Below are positions 1-9,434 of a stretch of DNA of 64,000 nucleotides, in pieces; within the stretch, counting starts at the first letter, position 1; each line of letters opens with the position of its first letter. Source of the stretch: Flavobacterium macacae (lineage in GTDB: Bacteria > Bacteroidota > Bacteroidia > Flavobacteriales > Flavobacteriaceae); assembly GCF_003865365.1 (NCBI RefSeq), contig NZ_RQVR01000001.1, positions 125,118 through 189,117 on the forward strand, given 5' to 3'. The notes under the pieces were generated by a model. The model had not been told where the DNA came from. It was given only the letters and a program-made list of their open reading frames with translations, and did no database searches. The translations under genes and the position numbers were made by a program.

Positions 1-1062
1 CATCTTTTTGCCGACATTCATGGAAACCATATAGGCTTTTGGCCATGTTTCTTCCTTGTAATCATTGGCTTTCCAAACTTCGTTGCTGTTATTGAAATGG
101 TAATAATTGTGGTTGAAATATTTGAAACTTTCGGGCTTAAAAACGATATAAATACTGAACGCCGACGGAACGCCCTCCAAACTCTGGACACGTTTGTAAA
201 ACGGTTTTCGGAATTTTTCTTCCCCGATCATTTTCAGCGTCGTTTTTGGCTCGATGTTCGAGATAAATAACTTGCCAAAAACTTCTTCATTTTCATTAAT
301 TTTAGCAGAAACTAATTTTCCTTCTTCAAAACCAAAACCATTGACTTCCTTGTATTTATAGACTTCGCCTCCGTATTTCTTTAATTGCTTGATTAATTGC
401 TTCGTGATCTGGCTTCCTCCGTTGATACAACGCCATGAACTTTGAATATAAGAATTCACTGATAAAGCGTGCACATACAACGGCGTTTTATCTTCAATTC
501 CCGCATATAAGAAATTGGAACCCGCCAAAACCGCTTTTAATTTTTGGTTATCCGTAAGGTTATTTAAAAATTCATTGGTATTTCTGGATAGAATTTCTTC
601 GCTGTAACCGCCTCCAAATTTTAAATTGTATAAAGGAAATGAGTTGCAAATTTCTTGAATTTCTCGGCAATATTCACGAAGGCAAGCTTCTTCTTCCGGA
701 AAATAAGTGAGCAATTGCTGAATGAAATTTTCATAACCTTGCGCGTGCGGATATTCGATTGTGTCGTCTCCAAAAGAAATAATATCAAACGCATCTTCGT
801 CCATTTTTTTAAGATTCAAATCATCCATTATTCCAATATATTTGAAATATTTATAGAGATTTTGTCCTTTTTCTAAGCCTCCGATATAATGAATTCCGGT
901 ATCAAAAATAGTTTTATCACGCACAAAAGTCTGGAGATTTCCACCAAACTGATTGTTTTTTTCAAGCACACACACGCTGTAACCCTCTTTCGCAAGTAGA
1001 ATTGCCGAAACAAGGCCACCAAGACCGCTTCCGATAATCACTACATCATATTCGTTTTTCAC
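1..1062 (-). CDS. CrtI-like FAD-dependent oxidoreductase (C-terminus cut by window edge)
   Basis: About 354 residues are visible; the 3' end lies beyond base 1. The N-terminus has a Rossmann FAD-binding motif, GSGLGG, followed by VLEKNNQFGG, as in phytoene-desaturase/CrtI-type flavoproteins. The start is a GTG at 1062, since no in-frame ATG precedes the Rossmann motif. It is the last visible gene of the lower pigment operon, 31 bases after the MMPL fusion gene, and is a distant paralogue of the oxidoreductase at 20678-22333. Such enzymes desaturate or isomerise polyenes; its exact substrate in flexirubin synthesis is unknown, and a role in polyene or ring oxidation is inference. Confidence 0.85.
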   Translation of the reverse strand, partial: MKNEYDVVIIGSGLGGLVSAILLAKEGYSVCVLEKNNQFGGNLQTFVRDKTIFDTGIHYIGGLEKGQNLYKYFKYIGIMDDLNLKKMDEDAFDIISFGDDTIEYPHAQGYENFIQQLLTYFPEEEACLREYCREIQEICNSFPLYNLKFGGGYSEEILSRNTNEFLNNLTDNQKLKAVLAGSNFLYAGIEDKTPLYVHALSVNSYIQSSWRCINGGSQITKQLIKQLKKYGGEVYKYKEVNGFGFEEGKLVSAKINENEEVFGKLFISNIEPKTTLKMIGEEKFRKPFYKRVQSLEGVPSAFSIYIVFKPESFKYFNHNYYHFNNSNEVWKANDYKEETWPKAYMVSMNVGKKM

Positions 1063-1093
1063 AGCGTTTTATTTTTATGGAATATACAATTAA

Positions 1094-4000
1094 TTACAAT
1101 ATTTTAAAAGTTGCAGTGGAAGGATCCAAAACAATCACTTTTTTGAAATTAGACAAAAATGCTTCTTCCGCAAGCAATGTATCTTCTGAATTTACAATCA
1201 AAATATCATACTTAAAATCTAAATTTTCTAACGAATTTAAATAGGAAATCGAACGCTTTTTCAGAATGTAATTTGTTGATGCAATTTCTCTTTTTTCGCT
1301 ATTTTCAATGTAAGAATCAACTTTTCGCTGAGATTCTTGCAACGCTAAAAGCAAATCGAATTCTCCGTAATCATCAGCAATTCTAAGGATTTTTGCTTTG
1401 GGTTCAATGACTTTATTTAAATTATAAAACAACGCCAAATTCAATTTCAAATTATCTTTTACGGAAGAAATTATAGCCCTTTCCTTGTAAGCAAAACTCT
1501 TTATGATCATCTTTTTGAAGTAGTTTTCATCTTCAATATCCATGCGCATTTGCTGAAATTCTTCTTTGAAATAACCACTTAATTTTTTGGTTCTTTCTGC
1601 ATAATTTTCTCCAAAATATTTATTTTCTGGCGTAATTCTCGGAAGGATTTTCAAAGTCAGGAGACCGTCATTTATGATAAAATCACCTTTCGGCAAAACT
1701 TCCGAATTTCCGTGAATTACAACCGGAAGAATATCTAAATTAAATTGTTCTGCCAAATAAAAGGCACCTTTGTGAAAACGCTTGATATGATTGTCAGTCG
1801 AGCGCGAACCTTCGGGAAAAACCATCAACGAAAATCCTTGGTTTACTTTCTCGCGAAGATGTTCCACGCCACCTTCCAGACCTTGTGAAACCGGATAAAA
1901 TCCTGCCAGGCGAACACCTTTCCCAAAAATTGGAGAATTATAGACCCAGTCGCTTACCAAAAAAACAATCTTCGGATTCAGCATTCCCATCGCCAAAATA
2001 TCTAAAAATGACGTGTGGTTTGCAATGATAACAGCTGGTTTTTCGAACGTTTCATTTTGCAAATTGATTATTCTTTTCTTTATAAATGGATTCGTATAAA
2101 GCACCGATTTCATAAATTTCGACATCAGATAATGAAACGCCCTAATCTTCGTTTGTCGTTTTATCGGAAGAATTTTCACGAATAAAACACTAAAAATCGA
2201 AAGCAAAAACCCACCTAAACCATAATAAATAAAAGATAAAGTCGAATGAATCAGCGTTCTGAATTCAAAAGGCGATTTTCCCGATTTTACTCTTGAAGAA
2301 AGAAAAAATCTAAATAATATTGGATAAAAAATAAATGTAATCAGCAACGCTGCAAAAACTCCAATCAATGAAACGCTTGAAATTGATTTTAAGGCTGGAT
2401 GCGATGCAAAAACCAAAGCGCCAATGGCTAAAATGGTCGTCAATGCCGCCAACAAAATAGACGTTCTATACGTTCCCATTTCGTTTTTTCCGGTGGAATA
2501 TTCTTTCTGCAAAGCACTTGTCATAAAAATGCTAAAATCGACTCCGTGACCGAAAATTAACGTACAAACAATTAAGCTAAAAATATTTAATTGGATGTCA
2601 AAAATCCCCATAATTCCAGCGGTAACAAGACCTGTGATGACTATTGGAATGCAACTCATCAAAACCAATTCAATTCTTCGGAAGAATAAAAACAGAATTA
2701 AAACCACTGCAATAAATGAATAATTGACCAACAAATTGAAGTCGTTTTTTAATTCTCCTAAAAATGTTTCGTTCATTTTTTGACGGTCAATCAAAATCAG
2801 TTTTTTGTCCTTTGAAAGTTTTTCGACCAAGGCTTCACGCTGTTTTTCGTTGACTTTTATTAGGGTAGAAATCGTGAAAAAACCTTCTTTTTCGGTTACA
2901 AATTCTTGCAAATACAAAGCTTTAATTTTTAAGAATTCTTCGTACGAAACTTGCCCGAAATTTTTATTTAGAAGTTCATAAAATGGTTCGTAAGCCGTGG
3001 GTTTAAACCCAAATTTTTGTCCGTTTGAAATTAATTGTTTTGTCAGATTTGACTTTTTATCTTGGTCCCAAAAAGAATTCCACCTGTCAATTTTCTTTTG
3101 CTGTTCTTGTTTTGAAAGCAATAAACTTCCGACAGAACTGAAATTTAAAATTTTATTCTCGTTTTTTTCTTGACTTAAATCTTGGTATAATTTTCTGTTT
3201 TTTTGCAAAACTTCGTCAATAGAATTTCCGTAAACCGCCACATACAAAGATTTCGAAGTCAAACTCGTGGATGATTCTAAATCTTTTTCTGCTTTTTTAA
3301 TGTCACTTGGAACATAATTCAATTGCGAAATATCATTGTTAAAGCCTACTTTTTGGTACGTGAACAAACTCACGATAATAATCACAATACTTGAAAGCAC
3401 AAGTATTTTATTTCTCTCAAATGCAAAACCAGCCATTTTATCCAAAACAGTTTTTCGCTCTAAACTTTCGCCCGGTTTTGGCGTGTACAAATGCGGAATT
3501 ATCAAAAGCGAAAACAAGGAAGTGATGATGACGCTCGAAGAAGCGAAAATCCCTAAATCTTGCAAGGCTTCTGATTTCACAAAAAGCAGGCACAAAAAAG
3601 CAACCGCCGTGGTCGTACTGCTCATTATCAGTGGCATTGTGATGTCTTTGTAGAGCGTTTTGATGTCGCTATTGTGCTTGTAATGCGTCAAAATATGCAA
3701 CGAATAATCGACTGTAACACCAAGCAAAACCGCGCCAATGCTCAATGAAATGGCAGAAATTGTTCCTTTTAAAAAATAAAGCAAAGCCAATGAAGCCAAA
3801 ACCCCAAAAATCGTAGGGATAAAAATGATAATCGGGATGAAAAATTTTCGGTAATACACACACAGAATCAGCATTAACGCACCCATCGAGATAAAAACCG
3901 TTGTTTGAATATCGCTTTTAATTTGGTTGGCATTTGCCACGGCAATTAATGCGGAACCAAAATAATCGAGCTTGGTTTTCCCTTTAAATTGTGTGTTGAG

Positions 4001-4711
4001 ATTTTCTTGGATTGACTTTAATTTGGCGACAAAAAGCGTGTTTTTTTCGGTTTCGCTTCCGGGTAATTTCGGGTTTATGAAAAGCAATAATTTGGTTTTG
4101 TCTTTGGTCAAAACAAATCCGTTTTCAAGAATAAAATCATCGCTCGTCCCTAATTGCTGTAATTTTTTTAAAGCGATAAACGAAATTCCGAGTGGATCTT
4201 GCAATATAAAATCTTTGGTCACGATTCCGGTTGGCGAAATAATATTTCGGTAATTCACTGAAACTGTTTCTGAAACGCTGTCGCTTCTTAACTTTTCTTG
4301 AATTTTTTCATAATCGGCATCATCCAAAAACAAAGGAAGATTTTCATACACAAAGCCAAAAGTTTCTTGGATATTTTCGTCGTCAACTTGTCCTTGAACT
4401 GAATTAATATAAGCATCACAACTTTGCAAACTGTCTAAAAAAACCGTTGCCATTTCGGTCAAATCATTGGAACTTGCACCTTTTTCGGCATTAAAAATTA
4501 CGGTAATTTTATCTGCAAAATTCAGTTGTCCCAAGACTTTTGCCGTTTCATCAGAACGTTCGCTCTTTGGGATTAGCTTGGTAATATCTTCCTCAAATTT
4601 AATTTTAGAAGCAAAAAACCCGAAGAGTGCTAAAATCAAAAACGCAAAGAAAACCGATACAATTCGGTTTCTGCTGATGAAAAAATGTATGGCGATGAAA
4701 TACTTATGCAT
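1094..4711 (-). CDS. MMPL/RND exporter - lysophospholipid acyltransferase - methyltransferase-like fusion
   Basis: This 1205-aa protein has three parts. Residues 1 to about 830 form an RND/MMPL exporter with two repeats of membrane helices around extracytoplasmic domains (the COG4258-type exporter of aryl-polyene clusters). Residues of about 880-1080 form a PlsC-type acyltransferase with the HX4D motif NHTSFLD and the FPEGSRS motif. The last roughly 130 residues resemble a SAM-methyltransferase fold (ILRIADDYGEFD), but the glycine-rich loop is poor and it may be degenerate. Fusions of this architecture and length are known in Bacteroidetes. It overlaps the upstream GT2 gene by 8 bases. It probably moves pigment or its precursor across or within the envelope and may acylate it. 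Confidence 0.88.
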   Translation of the reverse strand: MHKYFIAIHFFISRNRIVSVFFAFLILALFGFFASKIKFEEDITKLIPKSERSDETAKVLGQLNFADKITVIFNAEKGASSNDLTEMATVFLDSLQSCDAYINSVQGQVDDENIQETFGFVYENLPLFLDDADYEKIQEKLRSDSVSETVSVNYRNIISPTGIVTKDFILQDPLGISFIALKKLQQLGTSDDFILENGFVLTKDKTKLLLFINPKLPGSETEKNTLFVAKLKSIQENLNTQFKGKTKLDYFGSALIAVANANQIKSDIQTTVFISMGALMLILCVYYRKFFIPIIIFIPTIFGVLASLALLYFLKGTISAISLSIGAVLLGVTVDYSLHILTHYKHNSDIKTLYKDITMPLIMSSTTTAVAFLCLLFVKSEALQDLGIFASSSVIITSLFSLLIIPHLYTPKPGESLERKTVLDKMAGFAFERNKILVLSSIVIIIVSLFTYQKVGFNNDISQLNYVPSDIKKAEKDLESSTSLTSKSLYVAVYGNSIDEVLQKNRKLYQDLSQEKNENKILNFSSVGSLLLSKQEQQKKIDRWNSFWDQDKKSNLTKQLISNGQKFGFKPTAYEPFYELLNKNFGQVSYEEFLKIKALYLQEFVTEKEGFFTISTLIKVNEKQREALVEKLSKDKKLILIDRQKMNETFLGELKNDFNLLVNYSFIAVVLILFLFFRRIELVLMSCIPIVITGLVTAGIMGIFDIQLNIFSLIVCTLIFGHGVDFSIFMTSALQKEYSTGKNEMGTYRTSILLAALTTILAIGALVFASHPALKSISSVSLIGVFAALLITFIFYPILFRFFLSSRVKSGKSPFEFRTLIHSTLSFIYYGLGGFLLSIFSVLFVKILPIKRQTKIRAFHYLMSKFMKSVLYTNPFIKKRIINLQNETFEKPAVIIANHTSFLDILAMGMLNPKIVFLVSDWVYNSPIFGKGVRLAGFYPVSQGLEGGVEHLREKVNQGFSLMVFPEGSRSTDNHIKRFHKGAFYLAEQFNLDILPVVIHGNSEVLPKGDFIINDGLLTLKILPRITPENKYFGENYAERTKKLSGYFKEEFQQMRMDIEDENYFKKMIIKSFAYKERAIISSVKDNLKLNLALFYNLNKVIEPKAKILRIADDYGEFDLLLALQESQRKVDSYIENSEKREIASTNYILKKRSISYLNSLENLDFKYDILIVNSEDTLLAEEAFLSNFKKVIVLDPSTATFKIL

Positions 4712-5867
4712 TTCTGATTTGTTTGTTTTTATTGGAACTGAAAATGGTCATCAAAATGTATCCTAAAAGGCCAAAAATGACAGCCATAATCGATGCTAAG
4801 ATAAAACTTCCGATGAGATACTGAACGAGATGTTGCTTAATTTGGTCAAAATCTGTATAGGAATTTGGGAAAACATCTTGCGGATTTTCCATAAATAGGC
4901 CTCCAATTTTAAGCGACCCAAAAATAATAAGCGGAATAAACGGTGGAAAACTTACGTTAGAAAAAGCAAAAGAAATCACTTTATTCAGACGCAAAACATA
5001 CGCCAAAAATAAAACCAAAACCGTTTGAAATCCCCAAAAAGGAGCGATTCCGATGAAAACGCCTAAAGCAATGGAAAGCGATTTAGTCATTTTGCTGTCT
5101 TGGCTTTCTAAAATATTTTCAAGAAAAAATTGCTTAAATCCTTTTTTTTTAAGCCTCCTGAAAAAATCTCTTGGTTTGATATAAAAGATCGCGATTGCCA
5201 CCAAAACAGTATTTAAAATGCTGATTCTGGTAAAATCTTTGAACGGTCGAAAGTGCGAAACACGTTCGCTCATATCATACAAAACCTGAATAGGAATGTT
5301 TTTCACACGCGTTCCGTTCCAAGCCGAACGCACAATAATTTCAATTTCGAATTCAAATTTATTGGTAAAAAAACGATTCGGAATTTTATCCAAAGGATAC
5401 AATCGAAAGCCCGATTGCGTGTCTTCTAATTTGTTTCCGGTTTCAAACCAAAACCAAAAATTAGAAAATTTATTTCCAAAACTGCTCTTTTTTGGAACGC
5501 CTTCTTGCGCCATATTTCGGCTTCCGATCAAAAGAATTTCTCCTTCTTGTTTTAAATATTCGATAAAAACCGGAATATCATCTGGAAAATGCTGACCGTC
5601 AGAATCAATGGTTATTGCATTCTTGAACTGTAATTCTTTGGCTTTTTTGAAACCTACTTTTAAAGCATTTCCTTTTCCTTGATTTTTTTCAAGGTGAATC
5701 TGAGTTAATTTTGGATAATTTGAAAGAATTTGGGAAGTGGAATCGGTCGAACCGTCGTTGACAATGATGATATCTTGGGTAAAATTCAATACGCCGTCAA
5801 TAACGCGTTTTAAAGTTTTGTGATTATTATACGTAGGAATAATAACACAGCACTTTTGCCTTTTCAT
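4704..5867 (-). CDS. Glycosyltransferase family 2 with C-terminal DUF2062 membrane domain
   Basis: The N-terminal GT2 domain begins VIIPTYNNHKT and contains the nucleotide-binding IVNDGSTDST and the DSDGQH (DXD-like) motif. The C-terminal part, after about residue 230, is hydrophobic with a DUF2062 pattern (GVFIGIAPFWGFQT). I chose the ATG at 5867 because it sits just ahead of the GT2 domain; an in-frame ATG at 5897 would add ten residues. Proteins of this type are regular members of flexirubin and aryl-polyene clusters. The sugar donor and acceptor are unknown; it may glycosylate a lipid carrier or the pigment. It overlaps the downstream exporter gene. Confidence 0.85.
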   Translation of the reverse strand: MKRQKCCVIIPTYNNHKTLKRVIDGVLNFTQDIIIVNDGSTDSTSQILSNYPKLTQIHLEKNQGKGNALKVGFKKAKELQFKNAITIDSDGQHFPDDIPVFIEYLKQEGEILLIGSRNMAQEGVPKKSSFGNKFSNFWFWFETGNKLEDTQSGFRLYPLDKIPNRFFTNKFEFEIEIIVRSAWNGTRVKNIPIQVLYDMSERVSHFRPFKDFTRISILNTVLVAIAIFYIKPRDFFRRLKKKGFKQFFLENILESQDSKMTKSLSIALGVFIGIAPFWGFQTVLVLFLAYVLRLNKVISFAFSNVSFPPFIPLIIFGSLKIGGLFMENPQDVFPNSYTDFDQIKQHLVQYLIGSFILASIMAVIFGLLGYILMTIFSSNKNKQIRNA

Positions 5868-5956
5868 CTTCTCATAAATTTCTAACGACGCGTCCATTCA
5901 TTGATTCCTTCGGGGATTGCCTGCAAAGATACTTTTTAATTTTCTTTGGCAAAAAA

Positions 5957-6442
5957 CTATTGCATCGAAGCTTTTTCAATCTCAGAAAATACTTTAGATT
6001 GTTTCAAATACACACGAACAAAATCTTTTAAAGAGTTCGATTGCTTTGAAAAATTTGACACAATAAATTGTTTGTCTTCGGCAATATTTGCTTTGTATTT
6101 CATAATCTTCGGCGTATTTTCTTGAATGCTCAACCGAATTAACCTGATTTCTAAATTGTTAAAATCATTTTTTAAAGCATAATCTAAAAGTTGCGTTCCT
6201 TCGATAAATTGCTTTTTCTTGTCTTCTTTTTTAGGAGAAAATTTTGCTTGCAAAGCGATGGAAGCACCTTTGTAAGCGACTAAAGTTTTTGAATCTTGCT
6301 TGGAAACACCTTCAAGTAATTTGTAAAATTTTTGAGCATTTTCTTTGGATTCTATCGCATTCGTGTACTGTTTCCTGACTTCAGAAAGTTCTGGAGCAAC
6401 AAATAAAACAAACAACGAAAAGAATAAAATCAGGCCTTTCAC
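5957..6442 (-). CDS. Small exported protein of unknown function in the pigment operon
   Basis: This 161-aa protein has an N-terminal hydrophobic segment (KGLILFFSLFVLFVAP) that is a signal peptide or anchor. The rest is alpha-helical, Lys/Glu-rich and TPR-like in appearance, with no motif I recognise. It overlaps the upstream dehydratase gene by 4 bases, so it is probably translationally coupled and made with the pigment machinery. A periplasmic accessory role is inference. Confidence 0.75.
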   Translation of the reverse strand: MKGLILFFSLFVLFVAPELSEVRKQYTNAIESKENAQKFYKLLEGVSKQDSKTLVAYKGASIALQAKFSPKKEDKKKQFIEGTQLLDYALKNDFNNLEIRLIRLSIQENTPKIMKYKANIAEDKQFIVSNFSKQSNSLKDFVRVYLKQSKVFSEIEKASMQ

Positions 6443-6813
6443 TTTATAATTTTTTTATAGGTATTACTCAATTTTAGTGCCACAGTTTCTCCAAAAGAAG
6501 TAGCGTTTTTTACTTTTACGTCGTCTTCAATTGAAGTAATCTCCAATTCTAATTTAAGTTCTGGAGTTACTTCTGGATTGATCAAAGCCATAAATTTCAC
6601 GTTCGAGGAACTTTTTAATTGCAATGAAAATCCCGTAATATTTTGCGACAATTCCTTAATGATTTGCATCATACAAACTCCTGGAGTGACTGGATTTCCA
6701 GGAAAATGTCCTTTGAAAACGTCGTGATTTTCGTTCAAAAGAATTTGGGCTACATATTTAGTATCCGAAATTTTATCGATAATTTGAATTTGGTAAAAAT
6801 CTTTTAATAGCAT
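6439..6813 (-). CDS. FabZ/FabA-like hot-dog 3-hydroxyacyl-ACP dehydratase
   Basis: This 124-aa hot-dog protein carries the FabZ-type catalytic region GHFPGNPVTPGVCMMQIIKE, with the histidine of GHFP intact. It is therefore the best candidate for an active dehydratase in the cluster, forming the conjugated double bonds after each ketoreduction. It is slightly shorter than FabZ (about 145 aa). It abuts the beta-barrel gene upstream (stop and start share a base) and overlaps the next gene by 4 bases. Confidence 0.85.
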   Translation of the reverse strand: MLLKDFYQIQIIDKISDTKYVAQILLNENHDVFKGHFPGNPVTPGVCMMQIIKELSQNITGFSLQLKSSSNVKFMALINPEVTPELKLELEITSIEDDVKVKNATSFGETVALKLSNTYKKIIK

Positions 6814-7436
6814 TATTTATTTTTGCTTTTTAAGTTGAAAGCGTAAGAAACTCCTAATTGAAAGACGTTGTTTGTATTCCAATCTCCCCAAAAATAATTA
6901 TCATTATCATTATAGTAATAATTATTATACAAAACTTCAGCAATCCCTTTTTTAAACCTAGCTTCAACAGAAATTCCATTAGGGAATTTATATCCTAAAC
7001 CAAAATTAACAGCTAAATCAGCATCCGAATAAATATATTCTGAATCTTTGCCAACAACAAAATCTAATGTTGGTCCGACCATAATTTGAAAACGATTTGC
7101 AATTGTAAATTTATTCATTGCAGACAACGAAATGTAATTTACCGATATATCGTCATTTTTTAAATAATATTCATTTGAATTTGAATTGTAATCGTAAAGC
7201 AAAATATCATTTACGCCTTGTCGAGAATAATTTATTTCTGGTTGCAATGTGTACACTTTTGTAAAATTTATTGCGCCAAAAACGCCCAAATAAAAATCTG
7301 GCCTGTAAGTTCCCTCCGTTTGAGTGATGGTTGACAAGTTCAAACCACCTCTAACTCCGGGTTTAAAAGTAACTTGGGCATTCAGATTTGAAATTCCAAG
7401 ACATAAAAATAAGGAGGCAACGATTGCTTTTTTCAT
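6813..7436 (-). CDS. Outer-membrane beta-barrel (PorT-type) protein
   Basis: This 207-aa protein has a signal peptide (KKAIVASLFLCLGISNLNAQ), then GVRGGLNLST and alternating aromatic and polar strands. It ends in strands typical of the small eight-stranded porin-family/PorT-like proteins of Bacteroidetes. It lies between a dehydratase and a lipoprotein within the pigment operon. A structural or transport role in the outer membrane, where flexirubins accumulate, is plausible but not shown by the sequence. Confidence 0.82.
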   Translation of the reverse strand: MKKAIVASLFLCLGISNLNAQVTFKPGVRGGLNLSTITQTEGTYRPDFYLGVFGAINFTKVYTLQPEINYSRQGVNDILLYDYNSNSNEYYLKNDDISVNYISLSAMNKFTIANRFQIMVGPTLDFVVGKDSEYIYSDADLAVNFGLGYKFPNGISVEARFKKGIAEVLYNNYYYNDNDNYFWGDWNTNNVFQLGVSYAFNLKSKNK

Positions 7437-7449
7437 AAAGTAGGGGAAA

Positions 7450-8085
7450 TTAGTTTCTCAAAAAATTAAGTTCGATTCTTAGTTTGATATTTTTGTGATC
7501 AATGATTATTTTCTCTGCTAAAGTATTGTTTTCTGACAAATATTCAATGCTGATTTTCTCTTTTGATTTTGTGGAATGTACTAATTTTTCGAGCTTTATA
7601 TTTTTTTTACTTACAAATAAAAAATTAAATCGTTTGTCCTCTTTTGATTTTAAAACTGTGAAATCAGTATTTTCAAATTCTTCATCCACTTGAAATTCAT
7701 TTATAAGCAAAAGCATAAAATCGCGCTTGAGCATATTCACGATAATTTTTCGGTCTAATTCTTCTAAAATAAAATTTACTTTAAACTCGTTTCCTGCAAT
7801 TTCAAAATCAAATAATTTGTTTCCGAATTCAGTCGTAAAAACAATTCGGTGCGTGGTTTCGTTGATTTTTTTTGCTATGAAAATGCCTCCGAAATCTCTT
7901 CCATAAACTGAAATGCTTGATTTGTAAACATAATCTACCGACTTATCTGAAAAGTAAGGTGTTTTGTAAATAGCTTTTGAAACCGGAATTTTGTCGAAAT
8001 CTTGAACCGTTTTTACAGCACAAGAATTCAATACAACCAATAAAAAAAAACTAATTATTAAAAACGGAATCGTCGATTTTTGCAT
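7450..8085 (-). CDS. Lipoprotein, possible LolB-like partner of the adjacent LolA
   Basis: I chose the ATG at 8085 because it gives a clean lipoprotein signal (FLIISFFLLVVLNSC, Cys at about residue 22). A further 17 in-frame codons upstream are probably not used. This start overlaps the 3' end of the LolA gene by 35 bases. The mature part (about 190 aa) contains YKSSISVYGRDFGG and a run of beta strands ending FDFEIAGNEFKV, compatible with the LolA/LolB fold. With a lolA gene directly upstream, a pigment-dedicated LolA/LolB-like pair is a reasonable inference. Confidence 0.75.
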   Translation of the reverse strand: MQKSTIPFLIISFFLLVVLNSCAVKTVQDFDKIPVSKAIYKTPYFSDKSVDYVYKSSISVYGRDFGGIFIAKKINETTHRIVFTTEFGNKLFDFEIAGNEFKVNFILEELDRKIIVNMLKRDFMLLLINEFQVDEEFENTDFTVLKSKEDKRFNFLFVSKKNIKLEKLVHSTKSKEKISIEYLSENNTLAEKIIIDHKNIKLRIELNFLRN

Positions 8086-8671
8086 TGATGGCTTTATTTT
8101 TAAAGATAATTTTGGTGAAATCATTTGAAGATTCAATCATTTTTACTTGCGAAACCGTGCCCGATTTGTCAAAATAAAGTTCCATCTGCTTGATGTATTT
8201 TTTTAGAGTCGCATCTTTCGGAAGCAATTTGGTGATGTTGAAATCCCTTGTTTTGAAATAGGAAATGGTAAATTCTTTGTCGTCAAACATATTTCCGTTC
8301 ACGCTACCAACGATCAATTTGTTCAACTTGTCAAACATCTTATTATTATCAATATTGCTTTTTTTGCCGGCGTCATTGATATAAATTTTGTTGTTTTTAA
8401 ATACGATACTGTATTTGTACGGCTTCAAATATTCCCATTGCAATGCCCCCGGAGCTTTAAAATTCATCTTCCCAGAGGTTTCGATATCTTTTTCAAGAAA
8501 GTCTAGATGTTTGTATTGTATAAAATCGGCAGTCAGCGTTTTGGTACTTTTTGCTGTGTTATTTACCGCATTTTTGAAGCTTGAAATCTCGCTTTCAGAC
8601 ATTTTTTGTTCTTGCGAAAAAGCCACAATCGAGCATAAAAAAAGTAGCGTTGTAAAGATTTTAATTTTCAT
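8051..8671 (-). CDS. LolA-like outer-membrane lipoprotein carrier protein
   Basis: The start at 8671 gives a signal peptide (KIKIFTTLLFLCSIVAFSQ); 14 upstream in-frame codons are rejected because they would displace it. The mature protein shows the LolA pattern: TLTADFIQYKHLDFLEKDIETSG, then FKAPGALQWEY. It ends with the typical strand and helix region. LolA homologues occur in aryl-polyene clusters, where they are thought to carry the hydrophobic product or lipoproteins across the periplasm. It overlaps its neighbours by 11 and 35 bases. Confidence 0.87.
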   Translation of the reverse strand: MKIKIFTTLLFLCSIVAFSQEQKMSESEISSFKNAVNNTAKSTKTLTADFIQYKHLDFLEKDIETSGKMNFKAPGALQWEYLKPYKYSIVFKNNKIYINDAGKKSNIDNNKMFDKLNKLIVGSVNGNMFDDKEFTISYFKTRDFNITKLLPKDATLKKYIKQMELYFDKSGTVSQVKMIESSNDFTKIIFKNKAINAKIDDSVFNN

Positions 8672-9434
8672 AAGCAGGAATTTCCAGAAGCTGTTCCACC
8701 GTAACCGCTTCATAATTATTTTCTTGTAAAAATACCAATAATTGTTCCAAAACCCGAAGCGATTTTAAAGAAGTGTCGTGCAATAAAATAATCGAACCTG
8801 GAGAAATTCTAGATTTGATTCGTTTTAAAATCTTCTGTTCGGTTTTAATTTTGGTATCCAAAGACCTCACATTCCAGCCGATTACAAAATGTTTTGTCTC
8901 TTTCAACGCTTTTGCAATATTTGGATTTGTGACACCAAACGGCGGTCGGTAATATCTTGGTTTCTTGCCTAAAAATTTCGTGATTGAAATATCGGTTTGT
9001 GAAATTTCTTCCAACATCTTTTTTTTGGAGAAAAAACCGATGTTTTTTGAATGTGTAAAGGAATGATTTCCAATCACGTGACCTTCTGCAATTATTCGAT
9101 CAAAAATTTCAGGGTGTTTTTCGATTTGATTTCCAATACAGAAGAAGGTTGCCTTCACATTATTTTTCTTTAAAACATCTAAAACTTCTGGCGTAATTTC
9201 AGTCGGTCCATCATCAAAAGTTATGGCAATTTTTCTATCGGAAGAAAAACTTCGCGAATGCGCTTTTAAGTGATAATTCATCCGAATCAACCCCGAACCA
9301 GCCACTGCAATCAGCAACCAAAAGAAAAAAATCAGCACAAAATAGTACCCTTTTATTTCTATGTAAAAACTCAAAATTGACAATAGAAATAAAACAGCAA
9401 GCAAGAAAAAAGTATTGCTTTTGTGTGTTAGCAT
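8661..9434 (-). CDS. NodB-type polysaccharide deacetylase family protein
   Basis: This 257-aa protein has two N-terminal membrane segments, then a NodB homology domain. Motif 1 is ITFDDGPTEITPE, the metal-binding HxxxH is in IGNHSFTH, and later motifs are YRPPFG and ILLHDT. All the main catalytic residues are present. It sits between a chain-length-factor gene and lolA with overlaps on both sides. Its substrate may be a sugar or acetyl group on the pigment or a carrier, but this is not evident. Confidence 0.87.
   Translation of the reverse strand: MLTHKSNTFFLLAVLFLLSILSFYIEIKGYYFVLIFFFWLLIAVAGSGLIRMNYHLKAHSRSFSSDRKIAITFDDGPTEITPEVLDVLKKNNVKATFFCIGNQIEKHPEIFDRIIAEGHVIGNHSFTHSKNIGFFSKKKMLEEISQTDISITKFLGKKPRYYRPPFGVTNPNIAKALKETKHFVIGWNVRSLDTKIKTEQKILKRIKSRISPGSIILLHDTSLKSLRVLEQLLVFLQENNYEAVTVEQLLEIPAYEN

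Noticed and set aside
655..876. A 73-codon plus-strand frame inside the left-edge oxidoreductase gene
   Set aside because: It is the antisense shadow of a gene whose FAD motifs and long minus-strand frame are clear.
3336..3653. A 105-codon plus-strand frame within the MMPL fusion gene
   Set aside because: Its opposite frame encodes conserved membrane helices; composition follows the antisense of a coding gene.
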